Shown: positions 9,319-18,929 of the stretch, piece after piece
Layout: each line of letters opens with the position of its first letter
Position numbering within the stretch: the first letter of the stretch is position 1
Assembly: GCF_036023875.1 (NCBI RefSeq)
Contig: NZ_CP107931.1
Coordinates: forward strand, 2,976,001-3,040,000
Reading direction: 5' to 3'
Length of the DNA: 64,000 nt
DNA from: Mycobacterium sp. NBC_00419
Lineage (GTDB): Bacteria > Actinomycetota > Actinomycetes > Mycobacteriales > Mycobacteriaceae
The notes under the pieces: model-generated
What the model was told of the DNA's origin: nothing
Database searches by the model: none
The model's input: the letters and a program-made list of their open reading frames with translations, nothing else
Position numbers and translations under genes: made by a program

Positions 9319-11022
9319 ATGTCAGCCTCTACCCGGCCTACTTCACTTGATGCGCCCGCCAGCGCCGTTCTCACCGGTGTTCCGGTCGTTCCCGGGGTCC
9401 GCTTCGCACCGGTGATCCGTCCAGGCCGACTACCCGCACTCGACGATCTCGACCCGGGTGGCGAGATTCCCGAGGGCGAGCGGCAAGCCGAGGCGGCCCG
9501 GTTCACCGCCGCCGCGGCCACCGTCGCCGAGCGGCTGCGGGCGCGTGCCGCCAGCGCCACCGGCTCGGCGTCGGAGGTCCTGGCCGCCACTGCGACGCTC
9601 GCGCAGGACCGCGCCTGGCTGGGTGCCGCCGAAAAGCGCATCAAGGAAGGTATGCCCGCGGTGCGGGCCACCGCCGAGGCGGTCGCCCAGTTCGTCGACC
9701 TGTTCACTCAGATCGGCGGCCTGATGGCAGAGCGGGTCACCGATCTGCGCGACATCCGCGACCGGGTGGTGGCCGAACTGAGTGGGTTGGCAGAGCCCGG
9801 CGTGCCGGTGCCGGCCACGCCCTCGATTCTGTGTGCCGAAGACCTCGCGCCCGCCGACACCGCGGGGCTGGACCCCAGCCTCGTCGTCGGGCTGGCCACC
9901 ACGCTGGGCGGGCCGACCAGTCACACCGCGATCATCGCGCGGCAGCTCGGCATCCCGTGCGTGGTCGCCGTCACCGGGCTCGACGAGGTGCAGCCCGGAA
10001 CAGAGGTTCTGATCGACGGAACCCGCGGGACGCTGACCCTCTCGCCCGATCCGGCGGATGCCGCGGCCGCCGTCGAGACCGCGGACGCCGCGACCGCCGC
10101 GATGGCCGGCTGGACCGGGCCCGGCGCGACCGCTGACGGCCATGTGGTCGCGATCCTGGCCAACGTGCAGGACGGTTCGGCCGCCCGCTCCGCGCGGGAA
10201 ACCCCGGCCGAGGGCATCGGGCTGTTCCGCACCGAACTGTGCTTCCTCAACCGCGACACCGAGCCGACGGTCGACGAGCAGGCCGCGATCTACGGCGAGG
10301 TGCTCGACGCGTTCGCCGGCCGCAAGGTCGTCATCCGCACCCTGGACGCCGGATCGGACAAGCCGCTGAAGTTCGTCGGCCACCCCGACGAGGCGAACCC
10401 GGCTCTCGGTGTGCGCGGCAACCGCATCGAGGCCATCCATCCCGAGGTGCTCGAACGCCAGCTCGACGCGATCGCCGCGGCGGCGGAGGCCACCGGCAAT
10501 CCGCCCTGGGTGATGGCACCGATGATCGCCACGCCGGACGAGGCCAAGCGCTTCGCCGAGCGGACCCGCGCCCGCGGGCTGGTGCCCGGCGTGATGATCG
10601 AGATTCCGGCCGCCGCACTGCTGGCTGACCGGATCCTCGAACACGTCGAGTTCCTGTCGATCGGCACCAACGACCTGGCGCAGTACACGATGGCAGCAGA
10701 CCGGATGTCGGCCGAACTGGCGACGCTGACCGATCCGTGGCAGCCCGGTGTCATCGCACTGGTCGCGATGACCACCCGCGCCGGTGCCGCGGCCGGCAAG
10801 CCGGTCGGGGTGTGCGGCGAGGCCGCCGCCGATCCGCTGCTGGCGTGTGTGCTCACGGGTCTGGGGGTGACGTCGCTGTCGGCGGCCGCCGCCGCGGTCA
10901 CCGGTGTCGGCGCCAAGCTGGCATCGGTCACGCTGCAGCAGTGCCAGGAGGCCGCCGAGGCGGTGCTGCGGACCGCCAGCGCGACCGAGGCGCGTGCCGC
11001 GGCCATCGCCGTCCTGGGCTGA
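9319..11022 (+). CDS. ptsI: PTS Enzyme I (phosphoenolpyruvate-protein phosphotransferase)
   Basis: 567-residue cytosolic enzyme that transfers phosphate from phosphoenolpyruvate to HPr. The N-terminal domain carries the active histidine in GGPTSHTAIIARQLG. The C-terminal barrel shows GIGLFRTELCF, TLDAGSDKPL, MIEIPAAALLAD and GTNDLAQYTMAADR, all PEP-binding and dimer motifs. The ATG at 9319 gives the usual family start; an in-frame start 60 bp upstream would add a Cys-rich stretch unlike the family and would overlap the operator region. It is divergent from the fru operon. Confidence 0.95.
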   Translation: MSASTRPTSLDAPASAVLTGVPVVPGVRFAPVIRPGRLPALDDLDPGGEIPEGERQAEAARFTAAAATVAERLRARAASATGSASEVLAATATLAQDRAWLGAAEKRIKEGMPAVRATAEAVAQFVDLFTQIGGLMAERVTDLRDIRDRVVAELSGLAEPGVPVPATPSILCAEDLAPADTAGLDPSLVVGLATTLGGPTSHTAIIARQLGIPCVVAVTGLDEVQPGTEVLIDGTRGTLTLSPDPADAAAAVETADAATAAMAGWTGPGATADGHVVAILANVQDGSAARSARETPAEGIGLFRTELCFLNRDTEPTVDEQAAIYGEVLDAFAGRKVVIRTLDAGSDKPLKFVGHPDEANPALGVRGNRIEAIHPEVLERQLDAIAAAAEATGNPPWVMAPMIATPDEAKRFAERTRARGLVPGVMIEIPAAALLADRILEHVEFLSIGTNDLAQYTMAADRMSAELATLTDPWQPGVIALVAMTTRAGAAAGKPVGVCGEAAADPLLACVLTGLGVTSLSAAAAAVTGVGAKLASVTLQQCQEAAEAVLRTASATEARAAAIAVLG

Positions 11023-11058
11023 CGGAATTAATCGGACTGCGGTCCGGTTACTCTCGAC

Positions 11059-12036
11059 ATGCCAGCAGTTACCGCAGACACGTTGTCATTGCCACGGGTG
11101 AGCGCCGCCGACCCGGCCGACACCGAACGGCCCGTCACGTCGATCACCACCGGACCCCGCGGGTTTGAGGGCGAGGGCTTTCCCGTCGTGCGCGCCTTCG
11201 CCGGAGTCAGCGCTGCCGACCTCGATCCCTTCATCCACATGGACCAGATGGGCGAAGTCGAGTACTCGCCGGGTGAGCCCCGCGGCACCGACTGGCACCC
11301 GCACCGCGGCTTCGAGACGGTCACGTACATGATCGACGGCCGCTTCGCCCACCAGGACTCGCACGGCGGCGGTGGGCTGATCGCCGACGGCGCCACGCAG
11401 TGGATGACCGCGGGTGCCGGCATCCTGCATATCGAGACGCCCCCGGCCGAACTCGTGGAAAGCGGCGGCGTGTTCCACGGGATACAGCTGTGGGTCAACC
11501 TGCCGCGCCGGGACAAATTCGCGCAGCCGCGCTACCAGTCGATCGAGGGCTCCGCGGTCCGCCTGCTGTCCTCGGCCGACGGCGGGGCGCTGGTTCGGCT
11601 GATCGCCGGCGACATCGACGGCTGGGCCGGTCCCGGTGCCACGCACACCCCGATCATGTTGGTGCACAGCACGATCGAAGCGGGCGCCCAGTTGAACCTC
11701 GGCTGGCCCAGCGAATTCAATGCGCTGGTCTATGTTCTCTCCGGTCGCGGCACGGTCGGCGCGGCCGGGCACCCGATTGCGCAGGGGCAACTCGCGGTGC
11801 TCGGCAAAGGTGACCGCATCACCGTCGCCGCTGATTCGGGGCAGGACGCCAACCGCGGACGGATGGACGTTCTTCTGTTGGGCGGCAGGCCGATTCGCGA
11901 GCCGGTGTTCCACTACGGGCCGTTCGTGATGAACTCCAAGTCGGAGGTGATCGAGGCGCTCGAGGACTTCAACGCGGGCCGCTTCGGCACGATCCCGCCC
12001 GGCGCCCTCATGCCGCACCGGCCCGGACGCGGGTAA
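11059..12036 (+). CDS. Pirin-family bicupin protein
   Basis: 325-residue cytosolic bicupin. The metal-binding cluster of pirins is present: WHPHRGFETVTY, then HQDSHG and later TAGAGILHIE. The C-terminal cupin has FNALVYVLSGRG and ends with HYGPFVMNSKSEV, a common pirin motif. Pirins bind Fe(II) and some act as quercetin dioxygenases or redox cofactors; the substrate here is unknown. A small inverted repeat (CGGAC-TGCG-GTCCG, 11033-11046) and TACTCT lie just before the ATG, so the transcript may have almost no leader. It is not homologous along its length to the second pirin at 55972. Confidence 0.88.
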   Translation: MPAVTADTLSLPRVSAADPADTERPVTSITTGPRGFEGEGFPVVRAFAGVSAADLDPFIHMDQMGEVEYSPGEPRGTDWHPHRGFETVTYMIDGRFAHQDSHGGGGLIADGATQWMTAGAGILHIETPPAELVESGGVFHGIQLWVNLPRRDKFAQPRYQSIEGSAVRLLSSADGGALVRLIAGDIDGWAGPGATHTPIMLVHSTIEAGAQLNLGWPSEFNALVYVLSGRGTVGAAGHPIAQGQLAVLGKGDRITVAADSGQDANRGRMDVLLLGGRPIREPVFHYGPFVMNSKSEVIEALEDFNAGRFGTIPPGALMPHRPGRG

Positions 12037-12042
12037 GTACGC

Positions 12043-14196
12043 TCAGGCGGGTGCCGGCTCGGCGGCCAGGGCCGGCGGGTAGGTCAGCTCCAGTTCGCCG
12101 ATGTTGGCCGCCGCCGTCACCAGCGGCAGGGCCGCCGAGACAGCGAGATCACCGGCACCGGCCTCGGCCCGCAGCGCGGGCACCAGCGCGTCGCTGATCG
12201 GCGGCAGCGACGCGGTGGGGTCACTGCCGTCCAGGCGCGCACACACCGCGGCGGCATGGGTCTCCAGTACCTGGCGGGCTTGCGGATACACCCCCAGCGG
12301 CGGCGGAACGATATCGGCGATCAGGTCGGCCGCCGCGCGTAACCGCATCGCTCGGCTCGAGGCCCGAACCACCGGCGCGCGCGAATCGATCGGCCCGCTG
12401 CTCTCCGAAAGGTATTGGCGCACTGCGTCGTCCAGCGTCCGCGACGCGGTCAGTGCGTCGTGGCTCAAGGTGTTGACCTGGTTCTCGGCTTGTTCGAACG
12501 CCCCCCGAGTGACCCGCTGCACCGACGCCCTCAGATACCGCGACCCCACGTCGCAGGCGGCGTCGATAGCCCGTTGCACCGACGTCTTCGCGCCACGTGG
12601 CCACAACAGCAGCGACACGACGACCCCGACACATGTTCCGACGACGATGTCCTCCACCCGAATCAGGCCGACCTTCCAGCCGGTCGGCACGATCAGGTTG
12701 AACACGATCAGCACCATCATCGTGAAGGCCGCCTGGCTGGCGGTGAAGGAGCCGATCTCGGGCACGTAGGCCGACCCGAACGCCACCACCGGCAGCAGCA
12801 GCCACATCACCACCGGGTCGACGCCGAGCAACTCGATCACGACCGCACCGATGACGAACCCGATGACGGTTCCGCTGATCGCGCGGATCATGCTCGTACC
12901 GGTCGTCAACGCGCTGCTGCGCAGCACCGACAAGGCGCCGAGCACCACCCAGAAGCCGTGCTGGACGGGGAAGACGAAGGTCACCAGGACGGCAAGGGCC
13001 AGACCGAGACCGGTGCGCACGCTGTTGCGCACCGTCACCGCGCGGGTGATCAGGTAACCGGTGGTCAGCGCGGTCACCGCCGCCGTCTCCGAGTACACCC
13101 GGTCGGCCACGCCGGTCTCGGGCAGCTGCCTGCCCAGCACGCGGGCCCACACCGGGCGTGCGTCGGCGGCGGCGGCGCTGCCGACCAGCCGGCCGGTCAC
13201 CGCGACGGTGGCACCGATGGTGCGCCGGCTCAGCAGTGTGCGGCCGAGCTCCACCGCGGCATCGTCATCAGGTACCGCGAGGATGTCGACGATGTCCTGC
13301 CGGTAGCCACCGACGGCGATCGTGCGCAGTTGGGTCAGCGCCTCCGCCAGGTCGGATCGTGCCGACGCGCGGTCGGCCGGGCGGGCGATGCGCAGGATGC
13401 TGGCGCAGTCGCGCAGCACCCGCTCCGCCGGGTCGGCCATCGGGCCGAGAAGCTCGCCGGTGTCGCCGTTGACCCGGTCGCACAGCCACTGCAGGTCGTC
13501 GACGACGCGCACCAGGGCGCGGCTGCCCGCGGTCAGCGCCACCGGGCGGTAGGCGGCGCCGAGGAAGTTGGCCCGCAGCGCATCCATGGCCGCGGTGAGC
13601 TCGGCGCCCGACGCCGCGCCCACCAGGCGACGGGCCAGGACGTCGCAGACAGTGGCGGCATGGCGGCGCAGATCTCCGTGATGGCGTGGCGGAAAGACGA
13701 ACAGCGCGGCGGGCACGCAGATCGCCAGCGCGATCAGCCACCCGGTGAGCCGCTCACCGAGTGGACCGGCCGGCGTGCAGATGGGCAGCACGAACGTCAG
13801 CAGAGTCGCCCGCTGACCGGCGGCGATGATCTCGCTGAGCACACCGGCAAAACTCACGATGGCACCGATGACGAACATCAGCGTCACCGCCAACCAGGGG
13901 ATCGGCGCGGCGAAGGTGCCGAGACTGATCAGCACCGCTCCGTTGAAACCCAGACCGCCGTAGGCCAGGGCGCGGGCGTTGACGTTGCCCGGGAAGTCCA
14001 CCACGATCAGCAGCGCGATCGAGCCGAAGATGGTGAACATCGGCGTCTGGGAGCCGCCGCCGACGGCGAAGCTGACCGCCGCGGCGATCGGGATGACGAT
14101 GGCCGCGCGCAAGGCCCGTCGGGCACCGTCGTTTTCAGGGTCGCGGGTCCGGATCCGATTGGCCGCCCGGCGCCACAAGCCAGCCGGGGTCCACAT
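12043..14196 (-). CDS. FUSC-family (YccS/aromatic-acid-exporter-like) membrane protein
   Basis: 717-residue integral membrane protein with two sets of hydrophobic helices (about residues 25-175 and 360-510) separated by a cytosolic helical region and followed by a cytosolic tail, the layout of FUSC proteins such as YccS and AaeB. SVRTGLGLALAVLVTF marks the second membrane block. The frame is open far upstream, but the ATG at 14196 begins at the natural start of the first domain. Gene order puts it last in a TetR/membrane protein/FUSC operon, which suggests efflux of an aromatic or amphipathic compound sensed by the TetR. The substrate is not evident. Confidence 0.8.
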   Translation of the reverse strand: MWTPAGLWRRAANRIRTRDPENDGARRALRAAIVIPIAAAVSFAVGGGSQTPMFTIFGSIALLIVVDFPGNVNARALAYGGLGFNGAVLISLGTFAAPIPWLAVTLMFVIGAIVSFAGVLSEIIAAGQRATLLTFVLPICTPAGPLGERLTGWLIALAICVPAALFVFPPRHHGDLRRHAATVCDVLARRLVGAASGAELTAAMDALRANFLGAAYRPVALTAGSRALVRVVDDLQWLCDRVNGDTGELLGPMADPAERVLRDCASILRIARPADRASARSDLAEALTQLRTIAVGGYRQDIVDILAVPDDDAAVELGRTLLSRRTIGATVAVTGRLVGSAAAADARPVWARVLGRQLPETGVADRVYSETAAVTALTTGYLITRAVTVRNSVRTGLGLALAVLVTFVFPVQHGFWVVLGALSVLRSSALTTGTSMIRAISGTVIGFVIGAVVIELLGVDPVVMWLLLPVVAFGSAYVPEIGSFTASQAAFTMMVLIVFNLIVPTGWKVGLIRVEDIVVGTCVGVVVSLLLWPRGAKTSVQRAIDAACDVGSRYLRASVQRVTRGAFEQAENQVNTLSHDALTASRTLDDAVRQYLSESSGPIDSRAPVVRASSRAMRLRAAADLIADIVPPPLGVYPQARQVLETHAAAVCARLDGSDPTASLPPISDALVPALRAEAGAGDLAVSAALPLVTAAANIGELELTYPPALAAEPAPA

Positions 14197-14222
14197 GGCT
14201 GGATCGTAGAACTTCTCGGCGA

Positions 14223-14747
14223 TCAGTGTGCGAGCATCTTGATGACCAGCACCACCGCGCCCAGAGACGCCAGTAACACCACCGTCAAAACCTTTTGCCA
14301 CCAAGGCAATACAGATTTGCGCACCGCGAGCGAGGCGATGATCGCGAGTTCGCCCACGATGGCCCACATCGCCACCCACATCGCGGTGTAGGTCGCCAGC
14401 AGGCCGAAGGCGGCCGCCGCCAGAATCCCGACCGGGATGACGGCAGCCTGCACTATCTGCCCGGATGCCTGCAGCATGTGGCCGATCTCCCGGCGGTTCG
14501 GGCGATTCCCGTAAACGCCGAGGTGCGCGACGAAGTCGGCGAACAGACTCGCCGCCCACAGTCCGCCGGTCGCGACCGCTACATCGAGGACCCGGAACCA
14601 CGCGCTGGTGTCGCCGGTGGTGTATCGGGCCAGCACCGCCAGCGTGGCCAGGCATGAGATCGCACCGTAGAGCCGTTCCCGCAGCACCGCGAAAACGTGC
14701 TCGTCGGGCGGGGATTCGGTGTGATCTGCGGGAGCGGGCGCGCTCAC
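14223..14747 (-). CDS. Unknown small membrane protein in TetR operon
   Basis: 174 residues from a GTG start that overlaps the TetR stop by 4 bp (GTGA). About five hydrophobic helices are visible: CLATLAVLARY, LDVAVATGGLWAASLFADF, VIPVGILAAAAFGLLATY, AMWAIVGELAIIASL and LTVVLLASLGAVVLVI. I do not recognise the family. It stands between the TetR regulator and the FUSC exporter-like gene, with 26 bp to the latter, so it is probably co-transcribed and may act in the same transport or envelope response. Confidence 0.75.
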   Translation of the reverse strand: MSAPAPADHTESPPDEHVFAVLRERLYGAISCLATLAVLARYTTGDTSAWFRVLDVAVATGGLWAASLFADFVAHLGVYGNRPNRREIGHMLQASGQIVQAAVIPVGILAAAAFGLLATYTAMWVAMWAIVGELAIIASLAVRKSVLPWWQKVLTVVLLASLGAVVLVIKMLAH

Positions 14748-15307
14748 CGCGGCGGCACCGTGCTGAAGCGACCCGACTCCAACTCGTCGAGCATCTGGCT
14801 GGCGATCCAGTGGAACATCCCGGGCTCCCGCGGCAGGGTGGCCTGCTCGTAGCCGACGAACACGTACACCGCCCAGGCGGCATAGACCTGGGCCTGCCGG
14901 GGATCGCGGACGATCTCGAGGGCGGATTGGTAGATGATCTCGAACCGTTGGCGGTCGACCTCGGCCTGGACGTCGTAGACGTGCGGATCGATCGAGCTCC
15001 ACACCCGGATGGCGGCCTCGGCGCCGTGCGGCAGCGACAGTCCCACCTGAATGATGGTTTCGATGCGACGCCGGGGATCGGTCTCCTCGCGGATCGCCTC
15101 GATCACCCGCACGGTGCGGTCCTCGACCCAGTAGGCCACCAGCTCCCGGCTGTAGGCCGGCCAACTGGTGAAGTAGTGGTAGAACGAACCGGTCGTGACC
15201 CCGAGCCGGTTGCAGACCTCGGCCAGCTTGAGCCCCCCGAAGCCGCTGTCGGCCAACACTTCGAGGCCGGTCTCGAAGTACGCCTCGCGGGTGGCGACGG
15301 TGGCCAT
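14744..15307 (-). CDS. TetR-family transcriptional regulator
   Basis: 187 residues. The N-terminal helix-turn-helix is clear: AYFETGLEVLADSGFGGLKLAEVCNRLGVTTGSFYHYF, where VTTGSFYHYF is the recognition helix. The ligand domain is typical in length, and the ATG at 15307 gives a standard TetR start. It is divergent from the aldehyde dehydrogenase gene at 15446 and starts an operon with a membrane protein and a FUSC protein, so it may control both directions. The 138-bp shared upstream region contains CCCC-GTAAT-GGGG, a small inverted repeat, but no convincing long operator. Confidence 0.9.
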   Translation of the reverse strand: MATVATREAYFETGLEVLADSGFGGLKLAEVCNRLGVTTGSFYHYFTSWPAYSRELVAYWVEDRTVRVIEAIREETDPRRRIETIIQVGLSLPHGAEAAIRVWSSIDPHVYDVQAEVDRQRFEIIYQSALEIVRDPRQAQVYAAWAVYVFVGYEQATLPREPGMFHWIASQMLDELESGRFSTVPPR

Positions 15308-15445
15308 TCTGAACACGATAGTTCCCACTCCCCAATGGCATAGCTGTGTCGCGGATGTTCGGCGGCGCCGAGTTCGCAGCGTGGGTGTCGCGCCACCCCC
15401 GTAATGGGGCAAGCTTGTGGTTGAGGATCGATGCGAGGAGATGGC

Positions 15446-16846
15446 ATGACTGTCCAGATCACGAGTGATCAGCACACCGCCGATAGCACCGCCGGTGTGC
15501 TGGCCGATGTTCGCCGGGTGTTCAACAGCGGCCGGACGCGGCCTCTGGAATGGCGCTCCCAGCAGCTCCGGGCCATCGAGCGGATGTGCGACGAACGTGA
15601 ACCCGAGATCGCCGAGGCCCTGGGTCGCGACCTGGGCAGGCCCGCTTTCGACGCGTGGCTCGGCGACATCGGCTCGACCAAGGCCGAAGCGGCGTTCGCC
15701 CGTAAGCACCTCAAGAAGTGGGTGAAGCCCAAGCGGCAGGGTCTGCCCCTGGGACAGCTGCCCGGCCGGGCCTGGGTGCAGTACGACCCGCTGGGTGTGA
15801 TCCTGGTGATCGGCCCGTGGAACTACCCCTTCTACCTGTGCATGGCTCCGCTGGTGGCCGCCATCGCCGCCGGTAACGCCGCGGTGATCAAGCCCTCCGA
15901 ACTGGCGCCTGCCACCTCGGAACTCATCGCCCGCCTGGTGCCGCAGTACCTCGACACCGACGCGATCCGGGTGGTCGAAGGTGAAGCGTCGACCACGCAG
16001 GAGCTGCTGGCCCAGGGCTTCGACCATGCGTTGTTCACCGGTGGCACCGAGATCGGACGCAAGATCATGGCGGCCGCCGCCCCGACGCTGACCCCGGTCA
16101 CGCTGGAGTTGGGCGGCAAGAGCCCGGTGCTGGTGCTCGACGACGCCGACCTCGACGTCACCGCACGCCGGATCGCGTGGACGAAGATGCTCAACTCGGG
16201 CCAGACCTGCATCGCGCCGGACTATGTGCTGGCCGACCGCAGGATCGCCGCCCAGCTCAGCGACAAGATCGCCGCAGCCATCGCACAGTTCCGCTCCGGC
16301 GAACAGGATCCGTCGCTGCGGATCGTCAACGAGCGCCAGTTCGATCGGCTGGCCGCCCTGATCAGCGCCACCGCCGGCACAGTGGTCACCGGTGGCGGGT
16401 CCGACCGCTCCGCCCTGCGCATCGAGCCGACGGTGGTCCTGGATCCGCCGCAGGACGATCCGGTGATGTCGGACGAGATCTTCGGCCCGATCCTGCCGAT
16501 CCTCACCGTCGATTCGACGGAGGCGGCCGTCGACTTCGTCAACTCCCGGCCCAAGCCGCTGGCGCTCTACGTCTTCACCGCCGATCAGCGAAAGGCCCGC
16601 ACCCTGATCGACCGGATGCCGTCCGGTGGAGCGGTGATCAACCACGTCGCGGTGCACTGCCTGGTGCCGCAGCTGCCGTTCGGCGGTGTGGGAGCCAGCG
16701 GTATCGGGGCCTATCACGGCAAATGGGGCTTCGAGACGCTCAGCCACCGGCGCGCAGTTCTCGCAAAGCCGGCGAAGCCGGACCTGCGCCTGATGTACCC
16801 GCCCTATAGCGATCGGGCGAAGAAGATCATTCGCAGGGCGTTGTGA
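15446..16846 (+). CDS. NAD(P)-dependent aldehyde dehydrogenase, ALDH3-like
   Basis: 466-residue cytosolic or membrane-associated oxidoreductase that converts aldehydes to acids. Signature parts are IGPWNYPFYLCMAP (cofactor site), E221 in LELGGKSPVLVL and the catalytic C255 in NSGQTCIAPDY. The short length and the C-terminal LMYPPYSDRAKKIIRRAL tail resemble class 3 fatty-aldehyde dehydrogenases. An earlier ATG lies at 15431, but GAGGAG at 15435 is correctly spaced for the ATG at 15446. Gene content around it (methyltransferase and SDR nearby) resembles M. tuberculosis Rv0146 to Rv0148 from memory, so it is the probable Rv0147 orthologue. Confidence 0.92.
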   Translation: MTVQITSDQHTADSTAGVLADVRRVFNSGRTRPLEWRSQQLRAIERMCDEREPEIAEALGRDLGRPAFDAWLGDIGSTKAEAAFARKHLKKWVKPKRQGLPLGQLPGRAWVQYDPLGVILVIGPWNYPFYLCMAPLVAAIAAGNAAVIKPSELAPATSELIARLVPQYLDTDAIRVVEGEASTTQELLAQGFDHALFTGGTEIGRKIMAAAAPTLTPVTLELGGKSPVLVLDDADLDVTARRIAWTKMLNSGQTCIAPDYVLADRRIAAQLSDKIAAAIAQFRSGEQDPSLRIVNERQFDRLAALISATAGTVVTGGGSDRSALRIEPTVVLDPPQDDPVMSDEIFGPILPILTVDSTEAAVDFVNSRPKPLALYVFTADQRKARTLIDRMPSGGAVINHVAVHCLVPQLPFGGVGASGIGAYHGKWGFETLSHRRAVLAKPAKPDLRLMYPPYSDRAKKIIRRAL

Positions 16847-17153
16847 GCGCCAGCAGGCAAACGCCGGCTGGCAAACAGGCGATAGCCCCTCTGGGTGCGA
16901 ACTATCGGGAATCCGCGCGCGAATTCGCGCAGCCTAGCGAATTCTCGTGCGTTAATAACATCCGTCGATAATCGACATCGATGTAAGTTAACTGAGAAAG
17001 CTGGGCTGCCAGTTTGCGAAGGCGTGCTGAAACAGCAAGCGGTGCAACGTGTTTCAAACGTGAAAATCGTCGTGTCCTCACATTAAATCCCGGTGCCACA
17101 GGCAAATGACGCCCGCCATCAAATTCAGCGCTTAGTTGTGGCACAATTTGGCT
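16847..17153. other. Non-coding region with several short palindromes
   Basis: This 307-bp stretch is visibly more AT-rich than its neighbours and holds no credible gene. It contains a 14-bp perfect palindrome centred on GAATTC (16917-16930) followed by a second GCGAATTC at 16937, a 13-bp palindrome GTCGATAATCGAC (16964-16976), and TTGTGGCACAA (17136-17146) just upstream of the TetR gene. CACAAT at 17142-17147 is a possible -10 box. The last palindrome is a reasonable operator for autoregulation of the TetR; the others have no assigned role. Confidence 0.5.
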
Positions 17154-17795
17154 GTGCCGCATACAGCCAGTCGGGGTCCAGGAAGACCGCCCGCAGCTAA
17201 GGCGGCGGAAACGCGCGAACGCATCCTGCGCGCCGCCCGCGAGGTGTTCAGCGAATTGGGATATGACGCTGCCACCTTCCAGGCGATCGCTATCCGCGCG
17301 GATTTGACCCGCCCCGCCATCAACCATTACTTCGCCAGCAAGCGCCTGCTCTACCAGGAGGTCGTCGAGCAGACCAACGGGCTGCTCGTCGAGTCCGCGG
17401 TGGCGCACTCCCAGCGGGAAGGCACCCTGGCCGGCAGGCTGCGGGCGTTCATCAGCGCCGCCGTGGCGGCCCAGGGTCAGGACCGGGCGGTGGCCGCGTT
17501 CCTCGTCACCTCGGTGCTGGAGTCGCAGCGGCATCCCGACCTCGACCAGGACGATAACGACGCGATGAACTTCACCCGCGGGTTCGTCACCTCAGCGATC
17601 AAGGATGCGATCGAGGCCGGTGAGATTCGCCCTGACATGGACGTGAATTCGGCCGCTGAAATGCTGATGGCGGTGTTGTGGGGTCTCGGCTTCTACGCCG
17701 GTTTCGTCGGCGATCAGGAGCGCCTGGTCGCGATCATGGACCAGTTCCTGAATCTGCTCAACGGCGAGATGTGGCGTGCCTCCGATCATGCGTGA
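17154..17795 (+). CDS. TetR-family transcriptional regulator
   Basis: About 213 residues from GTG 17154. The DNA-binding domain runs from RPPAAKAAETRERILRAA to DLTRPAINHYFASKR, and the ligand domain ends with GFYAGFVGDQ and a helix. A TTG at 17136 would extend it by six residues but would place the start inside the palindrome TTGTGGCACAA. With CACAAT ending six bases before the GTG, the transcript may be leaderless, which is common in mycobacteria. The methyltransferase gene follows 101 bp downstream on the same strand. Confidence 0.85.
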   Translation: MPHTASRGPGRPPAAKAAETRERILRAAREVFSELGYDAATFQAIAIRADLTRPAINHYFASKRLLYQEVVEQTNGLLVESAVAHSQREGTLAGRLRAFISAAVAAQGQDRAVAAFLVTSVLESQRHPDLDQDDNDAMNFTRGFVTSAIKDAIEAGEIRPDMDVNSAAEMLMAVLWGLGFYAGFVGDQERLVAIMDQFLNLLNGEMWRASDHA

Positions 17796-17860
17796 GGTCA
17801 GCCACAGCTGCGCATAGCCCGGCTAAGTTATTCGGTAGCATCGCTTATGAACCTCATTGA

Positions 17861-18835
<975 letters not shown>

Positions 18836-18871
18836 ATCTGCCGCCTCCGAGCGGACGGTCCCGCCCCCATT

Positions 18872-18895
18872 GCCAACCGGCTGGTTGGCTACGAT
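18872..18895 (+). promoter_or_regulatory. Inverted repeat and -10 box upstream of the SDR gene
   Basis: GCCAACC at 18872-18878 and GGTTGGC at 18883-18889 form a perfect 7-bp inverted repeat around GGCT. TACGAT at 18890-18895 directly after it is a plausible -10 hexamer, about 35 bp before the SDR start codon. The AACC-N4-GGTT core is a common TetR-family operator shape, so a nearby TetR (17154 or 14744) could repress here. The protein bound is inferred, not shown. Confidence 0.55.
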
Positions 18896-18929
18896 GGCCG
18901 GGCTACCAATCGCCGGAGAAAGGAAGCTC

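Noticed and set aside
12415..14391. Very long open frame on the + strand (658 codons) through the FUSC gene
   Set aside because: It is antisense to a gene with clear membrane-helix structure. The peptide is an Arg/His/Gln/Asp-rich composition without domains, typical of GC-rich antisense frames.
15308..16747. Long minus-strand extension of the TetR frame through the aldehyde dehydrogenase
   Set aside because: The ATG at 15307 gives a standard TetR start, and the region upstream encodes a complete aldehyde dehydrogenase on the other strand.
16895..17086. 63-codon frame in the 16847-17153 gap
   Set aside because: No ribosome site, no domain, and codon composition unlike neighbours. The region looks regulatory.
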